From contig CALGAR010000092.1 in assembly GCA_937959285.1 (NCBI GenBank), positions 1-10,931 of the forward strand: 10,931 nucleotides of DNA. Reading direction: 5' to 3'. A program made the translations under genes and the position numbers. The notes under the pieces are model-generated. The model saw only the letters and a list, made by a program, of their open reading frames with translations. It was not told where the DNA came from and did not search any database. Positions 6,570 to 10,931 of the stretch are shown one piece after another (the first letter of the stretch is position 1; every line of letters starts with the position of its first letter). Source of the DNA: an uncultured Bryobacterales bacterium. Lineage in GTDB: Bacteria; Acidobacteriota; Terriglobia; Bryobacterales; Bryobacteraceae.

Positions 6570-8605
6570 TGATTCGTCTCTCACGCCGGCGCCTGCTCGC
6601 CGCGCTACCCTATTGCGGGGTGTCGCTGATGCGCGCCCAGACGGGCACGCAGGGCATCCAGCGCCGTCACAACGCTGAGGAGCGATACAGGCTTTTCCTC
6701 AAGCATCTCGAACTCCGCGGAGCCGAAATTACAGACGGCCAGTTTCGGGGCATCAGGGGGCTCGACGACTGGCGGAGGAAACGCCCCGAAATTCGTCGGT
6801 TGTTTCTGGACTCGCTAGGGCTCGACCCGCTACCTCCGCGGACTCCTCTGAACGCGAAGATCACCGGAGGATTCGACCGGCCCGGCTACCGCGTCGAGAA
6901 CATTGTCTTCGAAAGCATGCCGGGATTCTATGTGACGGGGAACCTGTATCTGCCGAAGGCCGCCGCAGCGACCCGGTTGCCCACAATTCTTTATGTCTCC
7001 GGGCACTCGCCGGGGCCCCATGGCGCAAAGGTGGATTATCAGCGGCACGGAATCTGGTTCGCCCAGAACGGATTTGTCGCATTCCTGCTGGATACGATCG
7101 AGTTCGGCGAGATTCCTGGGATCCACCACGGCACGCACGACCTCGAGATGTGGTACTGGCTGTCGCTTGGCTATTCACCTGCCGCACCCGAGGTCTGGAA
7201 CGCGATTCGCGCTCTCGATTACCTGGAGACGCGCAGCGAGGTGGATCGCTCAAGAATCGGCATGACGGGGCGCTCCGGAGGCGGGGCGATCACGTGGTTT
7301 ACGGCTGCTGCCGATGAGCGGATCAAAGTCGCCGCTCCCGTTCATGGCACATGGACGATCGGCCCCCACGTGGCCGGAGACGTCGTGCGCGAGAACTGCG
7401 ACTGCATTTACTTCTGGAATCCATGGCAGCTCGACTTGCCGGTTGTCGGGGCGCTCATTGCACCACGGCCGCTCAAGATCATCAATGCGAGCAAAGACGG
7501 AGCCTTCCCGCCGGCAGGGTACGACAGACTCTTCGAACTGCTCCGTCCTGTGTACTCCTGGTACGGCAGCGAGGACAAGATCGCGGAGTTCGCTCTTGAG
7601 ACCGGGCATCAGGATCTCCCGCCCTATCGGAAGGAGGCGAACGAGTGGCTGGCACGCTGGCTGACAGGGAAAGTCATCCCATTCGATGAAAGCAAGGTCG
7701 AGCTCGCCGACCGCGAGCAGCTGCGCGTGCTGAAAGCCCCGCCGCCCAACGCGCGCAACGAAGGGATTCACAAGGAGTTCATCCGGACGCCCGAACTGTC
7801 TGCGCCGAAGTCGCTTCCGGAATGGCAGAGGCGGCGAAGCCAGTTGTTGCGCGACCTCCGCGAGAAAGTGTTCCGGAACTTCCCACGGCAGACAACGGAA
7901 TTTGCAGCGTGGAAGGGTCCCGAGACGGTTTGGACCACGCGTTACGCTGATTCTTACAACGTGGAGTTTACGACGGAAGAGAGCGTTCGCGTCCACGGAC
8001 AGCTCTTCATCCCGCGGAACGGGAAGTCCAGCCACCCGGCGTTGATCTATGTAAAGGGCGAAAGCGATATCGTCTATTCCATTGACTACGACAATGTGCT
8101 CTCGGCTTTCGGCAACCACGTCGTGCTTATCTTGAAGCCGCGCGCCGTCGACTATCCGATGAATAACGTCCGGCTTGCGGCGACAAAGATGACGGCCGGG
8201 CTGCTGGGAACCACGCTCGAATCGATGCAGCTCTGGGACGTCCTGCGATCGATTGATTATCTGCTGAAGGACCAGAAGCTGCCGGTCTCGTCCCTGTCCG
8301 TTTATGGCCGGAGAGACATGAGCGTCGTCGCGTTATACGCTGGAGCGCTCGACGAGCGCGTCACCCGTGTAATCGTGGACGACCCGCCCGTGTCCCATTG
8401 GAGCGGCCCACCTTTTCTGAACGTGCTGCGATATACCGATATACCCGAGGTCGCGGGGCTTGTGCTGCCCCGCGAACTGGTGTCGCTGACCCGCCTGCCG
8501 TCGGAGTTCGATCTGACCCGCCGCATCGCGGGGTTGTACGGCAAGCAGGCAAGTATTCGAGAAGCGAAGGCGCTTGGCGACGCACTTCGCGTCTGGGAAT
8601 ACTGA
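6569..8605 (+). CDS. Tat-exported tandem alpha/beta hydrolase, acetylxylan-esterase-like
   Basis: The 678-residue product starts with SRRRLLAAL (5-13), a twin-arginine signal motif, so it is probably exported folded to the periplasm. Residues about 105-370 form an alpha/beta hydrolase resembling acetylxylan esterase/Abhydrolase_7 proteins of Solibacter-like bacteria. The nucleophile elbow is GMTGRSGGG (231-239, Ser236); Asp310 (NASKDGAF) and His347 (ETGHQD) are likely the other triad members. After a charged linker (about 370-455), residues 463-678 look like a second hydrolase fold: a strand with VHGQLFIPR (475-483) and an elbow-like YGRRDMS (579-585). In that elbow Arg582 sits where the nucleophile Ser should be, so the second domain is probably inactive, perhaps structural or substrate-binding (inference). 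Start and upstream receptor stop share one base. Likely role: removing ester groups from a polymer captured by the receptor. Substrate uncertain; a peptidase role is less likely. Confidence 0.85.
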   Translation: MIRLSRRRLLAALPYCGVSLMRAQTGTQGIQRRHNAEERYRLFLKHLELRGAEITDGQFRGIRGLDDWRRKRPEIRRLFLDSLGLDPLPPRTPLNAKITGGFDRPGYRVENIVFESMPGFYVTGNLYLPKAAAATRLPTILYVSGHSPGPHGAKVDYQRHGIWFAQNGFVAFLLDTIEFGEIPGIHHGTHDLEMWYWLSLGYSPAAPEVWNAIRALDYLETRSEVDRSRIGMTGRSGGGAITWFTAAADERIKVAAPVHGTWTIGPHVAGDVVRENCDCIYFWNPWQLDLPVVGALIAPRPLKIINASKDGAFPPAGYDRLFELLRPVYSWYGSEDKIAEFALETGHQDLPPYRKEANEWLARWLTGKVIPFDESKVELADREQLRVLKAPPPNARNEGIHKEFIRTPELSAPKSLPEWQRRRSQLLRDLREKVFRNFPRQTTEFAAWKGPETVWTTRYADSYNVEFTTEESVRVHGQLFIPRNGKSSHPALIYVKGESDIVYSIDYDNVLSAFGNHVVLILKPRAVDYPMNNVRLAATKMTAGLLGTTLESMQLWDVLRSIDYLLKDQKLPVSSLSVYGRRDMSVVALYAGALDERVTRVIVDDPPVSHWSGPPFLNVLRYTDIPEVAGLVLPRELVSLTRLPSEFDLTRRIAGLYGKQASIREAKALGDALRVWEY

Positions 8606-8623
8606 CCGGAGTTCGAGCACGCA

Positions 8624-8917
8624 TTACCGCGGCAGTTCGATCTTCTCAGGTTTGGCAAACTCGCCTGTCAGCATCCGCCGGTAGGCGGCAAGCAGGTCCC
8701 GGCGGGCTGCCTCTCCCAGAGGCGCAGGCGTCTCCGAAGGCTCGTACTGGCGGCAGAGATCCACCGTCTTGCGCAGGCTTTTGACGAAGTCAACGCACGG
8801 GGGACAGGTCGCCAGGTGCTCGTCGATTTCCTGGCACATCGCCGGCGGCAGCTCAAGATCAAGATACTCCGAAAGCATGCCGAAAATCTCAGTGCAATTG
8901 CCGCACTTGTGTGCCAT
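8624..8917 (-). CDS. Soluble zinc-binding anti-sigma factor, RsrA-like ligand spacing
   Basis: The 97-residue product is a small zinc-finger anti-sigma factor that should bind the ECF sigma factor encoded just upstream. It has the hallmark H-x3-C-x2-C (His34, Cys38, Cys41) plus Cys8, 26 residues before the histidine. As I recall, RsrA of Streptomyces uses Cys11, His37, Cys41 and Cys44, so all four positions here fit with a constant shift of three. In RsrA, oxidation forms a disulfide, releases zinc and frees the sigma factor. An additional Cys5, Cys28 and Cys55 are present. There is no transmembrane segment, consistent with cytosolic sensing. The start overlaps the sigma gene by 29 bases and follows a run of seven G with GGGGGA as a likely ribosome binding site. 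It converges on the hydrolase gene, with 18 bp between stops and no obvious terminator. Confidence 0.85.
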   Translation of the reverse strand: MAHKCGNCTEIFGMLSEYLDLELPPAMCQEIDEHLATCPPCVDFVKSLRKTVDLCRQYEPSETPAPLGEAARRDLLAAYRRMLTGEFAKPEKIELPR

Positions 8918-9551
8918 TCCGTCCCCCCCGTGTTTCAGCGATGTTCCGCAGGTACAGGTCGATCGACTGCCGTACCGCCAGCCGCGCTCGGTGCAGCCGC
9001 GTCTTCACCACGTCCGTGCTGACCTCAAGCACCTGCGCCGTCTCCTCGGTGGACAGTTCCTCCACGTCACGCAGCAGGATGACGGAACGATAGATCTCCG
9101 GAAGCTCCGCCATAGCCCTTTGCAATACATCGCGCAACTCCGTGCGCAACACTTCGCGGTCCGGCAGCCCGGACCAGTCGGCGATTTCGATCTTGACCAT
9201 CTGGCCGTTGCGCTGGGCTAACGGCATGAGCTCGTCGAGCGACAACTCCTGCGCTGGCTCAAAGATGCCCCGGCGCCGCTTCATCAGGCAGGCGTTCTTA
9301 GCGATGCGAAAGACCCAGGACCGGACGCGCTCCGGTTCGCGCAACTGCTCGAAGTTCTCGAAGACCTTCAGTAGCGTCTCCTGCGCTACTTCTTCGGCGT
9401 CTTCACGGTGACCGCACATCATCCACGAGTACTGGAAGATTTTGGAGCGGAAATGCTCCACGAAGCGGTCGAACGCGGCCGGGTTCCCGGCCCGCAGCTG
9501 CCGCACCAGCTCGATTTCGTTTTCGCGCTCCACCTTACGCCCCGCTACCAT
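8889..9551 (-). CDS. ECF-family RNA polymerase sigma factor
   Basis: The 220-residue product directs RNA polymerase to a stress regulon. Region 2 lies at about 25-95, with DAEEVAQETLLKVFENF (51-67) followed by RVRSWVFRIAKNACLMKRRR (75-94), the core-binding and -10-recognition segment. Region 4 lies at about 143-196: ELPEIYRSVILLRDVEELST, then a helix-turn-helix ending KTRLHRARLAVRQ, for -35 recognition. The linker of about 50 residues (95-145) is rather long for the family. There is no SnoaL-like or other extra domain. The ATG at 9551 has a weak ribosome binding site and lies 35 bp behind the OsmC-like gene on the same strand, so it may depend on transcription from that gene. The 3' end overlaps the anti-sigma gene, the usual arrangement for stoichiometric control. 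I cannot see which promoters it recognises. Confidence 0.93.
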   Translation of the reverse strand: MVAGRKVERENEIELVRQLRAGNPAAFDRFVEHFRSKIFQYSWMMCGHREDAEEVAQETLLKVFENFEQLREPERVRSWVFRIAKNACLMKRRRGIFEPAQELSLDELMPLAQRNGQMVKIEIADWSGLPDREVLRTELRDVLQRAMAELPEIYRSVILLRDVEELSTEETAQVLEVSTDVVKTRLHRARLAVRQSIDLYLRNIAETRGGRNGTQVRQLH

Positions 9552-9586
9552 TGTAGCTTGGGATCGCGGTGCAGCCCGCTGCGCCC

Positions 9587-9994
9587 CTACGCTTTGGCCA
9601 TTGCGCCGGTTTCGATCACCGTCTCGATCGACGGGGTGCCGGTCAGCGTGTTGTGTACCAGACAGCGTTTTACAGCGCGCTGTAGCCCCTTCAAGTGCGA
9701 GTCATCCACCCCCGGCGCCTTCACTAGAATGCGGAAGCGGTCCATCCGCGCCGGTTGCAGTTCCTTCTCCGCGGATACGGTGATTTCCAGGCCGCTCGCC
9801 GGAACTGACCTGGCCTTCAGATACTGCGCGGCGTAGAATCCGGCACAGGTTCCCAGTGCGGCCAGCAGCAGCTCGGGCGGCGTCATGCCGCCATCCGTAC
9901 CAGAGTTCTCCAGCGGTTGATCCGAAATAATCCGATGGCCGCGCGCGTTCACCTCAAATTGCACACCGCCCCGATGTCGAACCGTGATCTCCAT
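9587..9994 (-). CDS. OsmC/Ohr-family protein, YhfA-like
   Basis: The 135-residue product matches the length of the OsmC superfamily, cytosolic thiol proteins, several of which reduce organic hydroperoxides. Cys50 (LLAALGTCAGFYAAQYL) begins the central helix and Cys111 (RAVKRCLVHNTLTG) lies on the next, the positions of the two redox cysteines in active members. The GMTPPELLLAALGTC and CLVHNTL style is closer to the YhfA-like branch, whose substrate is poorly defined, than to classical Ohr. The frame is open to 10162, but the family start fits ATG 9994, preceded by AGGA at 6 bases. The sigma/anti-sigma pair follows on the same strand after 35 bp, suggesting a thiol-stress operon. A divergent TolC-family gene lies 107 bp away across a palindrome. 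Confidence 0.9.
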   Translation of the reverse strand: MEITVRHRGGVQFEVNARGHRIISDQPLENSGTDGGMTPPELLLAALGTCAGFYAAQYLKARSVPASGLEITVSAEKELQPARMDRFRILVKAPGVDDSHLKGLQRAVKRCLVHNTLTGTPSIETVIETGAMAKA

Positions 9995-10012
9995 GTGCGT
10001 TCCTGATCCTGA

Positions 10013-10077
10013 AGATGCGCTCCCCCCGTGAAGGTGACAGCCGGTGCTTCTGTAACCTTCAGTCGCACTCCGCATCT
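10013..10077. promoter_or_regulatory. Nested palindrome between divergent OsmC-like and TolC-family genes
   Basis: TGAAGGTGACAG (10029-10040) and CTGTAACCTTCA (10050-10061) are inverted repeats matching at 11 of 12 positions around a 9-base spacer. AGATGCG (10013-10019) and CGCATCT (10071-10077) are a perfect 7-bp inverted pair with exactly the same centre (10045). The inner arms are centred 21 bp apart, two DNA turns, as for a dimeric repressor. A stem-loop in the RNA leader is the alternative. I could not place a convincing -35/-10 pair here. Confidence 0.5.
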
Positions 10078-10101
10078 GAGAGCAAGAATCGCGAGAACAG
10101 T

Positions 10102-10931
10102 ATGAAACCTTCCATCGCAATTCTCGGCATGGCACTGTCGACTCTGTGGGCACAGGACTCACCCCTGACGTTAAGGGAAGCAGTGCGCACAGCGCTGGCC
10201 GGAAACAAGAGGTTGGAGGCGTCGGCTGCCGGCGTCGAGGCCGCCGCAGCCCGCATCGCGCAGGCGCGAAGCGGGTATCTGCCTAAGGTCAACTTCTCGG
10301 AGTCCTTCGCCCGCAGCGACAATCCGGTATTCGTCTTCAGCACGCTGCTCACCCAGCAGCGTTTCGGGCCGGGGAACCTCGAAATTAGCACCCTGAACCA
10401 CCCGGACGCTATCAATAACTTCCAGTCTCAGGTCACCCTGAACCAGGTGCTGTTCGATGCTGGGCAAACGCGCAATGCCGTGCGCTCTGCACATCTCATG
10501 CACAAAATGTCCGACGAGCAACGGCGCCGCGCGGAACTCGACATCATGGCCGGCGTTGTGCGGGCCTACTACGGCACGCTGCTGAGTGCCGAGAGCTTGG
10601 CTGCCGCGCAAGAAGCCATGCGCTCGGCCGAAGCTGACCTGCACCGGGCGGAGGCGGCGCGCGCCGCAGGCATGACCACCGACGTGGACGTGCTTTCGAT
10701 CCGCGTGCACATGGCGGCCGTCAACGAGCAGCTGATCCGCCGCGCTGCGGACCTCGATGTGGCCCGCGCCGCGCTGAATGAGATCCTCGGGCTGCCGCTC
10801 GACAGGCGAATCGACCTCGCCTCACGGTTCGAACCGCTCGATTTGCCCGATCTCGATCTGCGCGATTACGAGCGCCAGGCCGTAGACAACCGCCCAGAAA
10901 CACGCGAGTCGCGCCTGGCCGCCTCGCTCGC
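10102..10931 (+). CDS. TolC-family outer-membrane efflux protein, 3' end outside the window
   Basis: The frame opens with ATG at 10102 and is still open at the right edge, giving 276 residues of a family usually 420-480 long. Residues 1-17 (MKPSIAILGMALSTLWA) are a signal peptide. LTLREAVRTALAGNKRLEA (22-40) is the classic opening of outer-membrane efflux proteins, followed by a long alanine-rich helix, QARSGYLPKVNFSES with a Tyr-Leu-Pro before a barrel strand, and VTLNQVLFDAGQTRNAVRSA (about 111-130), the usual second strand-to-helix joint. The remainder is coiled-coil helix with ILGLPLD (about 230-236), as in the family. The protein would form the outer-membrane channel of an RND or ABC pump, whose other parts are probably encoded to the right. 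The ribosome binding site is weak. It is divergent from the OsmC-like gene and may be controlled by the intervening palindrome. Confidence 0.93.
   Translation, partial: MKPSIAILGMALSTLWAQDSPLTLREAVRTALAGNKRLEASAAGVEAAAARIAQARSGYLPKVNFSESFARSDNPVFVFSTLLTQQRFGPGNLEISTLNHPDAINNFQSQVTLNQVLFDAGQTRNAVRSAHLMHKMSDEQRRRAELDIMAGVVRAYYGTLLSAESLAAAQEAMRSAEADLHRAEAARAAGMTTDVDVLSIRVHMAAVNEQLIRRAADLDVARAALNEILGLPLDRRIDLASRFEPLDLPDLDLRDYERQAVDNRPETRESRLAASL

Noticed and set aside
7250..8119. 289-codon frame antisense to the hydrolase
   Set aside because: It mirrors the hydrolase codons, has no recognisable domain, and the sense frame carries catalytic motifs throughout.
9995..10162. Extension of the OsmC-like gene to 10162
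   Set aside because: It would cover the palindrome and the divergent TolC-family start; the added residues are low-complexity and the family begins at 9994.
10171..10710. 179-codon leftward frame opposite the TolC-family gene
   Set aside because: The + strand encodes a clear signal peptide and outer-membrane efflux motifs here.

Overview
The window looks like chromosomal DNA from a GC-rich Gram-negative bacterium, most likely an Acidobacteriota member of the Solibacter/Bryobacter type. The main reasons are a TonB-dependent receptor of about 1,100 residues with an N-terminal carboxypeptidase-regulatory-like domain, a Tat-exported acetylxylan-esterase-like protein fused to it translationally, and an outer-membrane efflux protein. 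This assignment is inferred from protein style, not from a marker gene. I see no mobile element, CRISPR array, tRNA or rRNA.

Layout. Bases 1-3010 run leftward: argF (ornithine carbamoyltransferase), argH (argininosuccinate lyase), and a small secreted Cys-rich protein made of two copies of a four-cysteine unit. Upstream of argF is a plausible sigma-70-type promoter whose -10 element lies inside a tandem pair of ARG-box-like sequences, so arginine repression by an ArgR/AhrC-type regulator is likely. argG is not in the window.

Bases 3190-8605 run rightward: a near-consensus promoter (TTGACA, 17 bp, TACACT), a leader with a GC-rich hairpin and a tiny overlapping ORF, the TonB-dependent receptor, and a Tat-exported tandem alpha/beta hydrolase. 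The hydrolase start overlaps the receptor stop by one base (TGATG). Together they look like a capture-and-deesterify pair for a polymeric or plant-derived ester; the substrate cannot be read from the sequence.

Bases 8624-9994 run leftward and converge on the hydrolase: an OsmC/YhfA-like thiol protein, an ECF sigma factor and, overlapping it by 29 bases, a soluble zinc-binding anti-sigma factor. The spacing of Cys and His in the anti-sigma factor matches redox-sensing RsrA-type proteins, so this may be a thiol-oxidative stress switch with its effector upstream. A nested palindrome separates this set from a divergent TolC-family gene (10102 onward), which runs off the right edge.

Most of the content belongs to known families. 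The points most worth following are the duplicated Cys-rich secreted protein, the ARG-box/argF promoter arrangement, the second hydrolase domain lacking its nucleophile, the OsmC/sigma/anti-sigma cassette, and the palindrome in front of the efflux gene. I did not find evidence for a clearly new multi-gene system.
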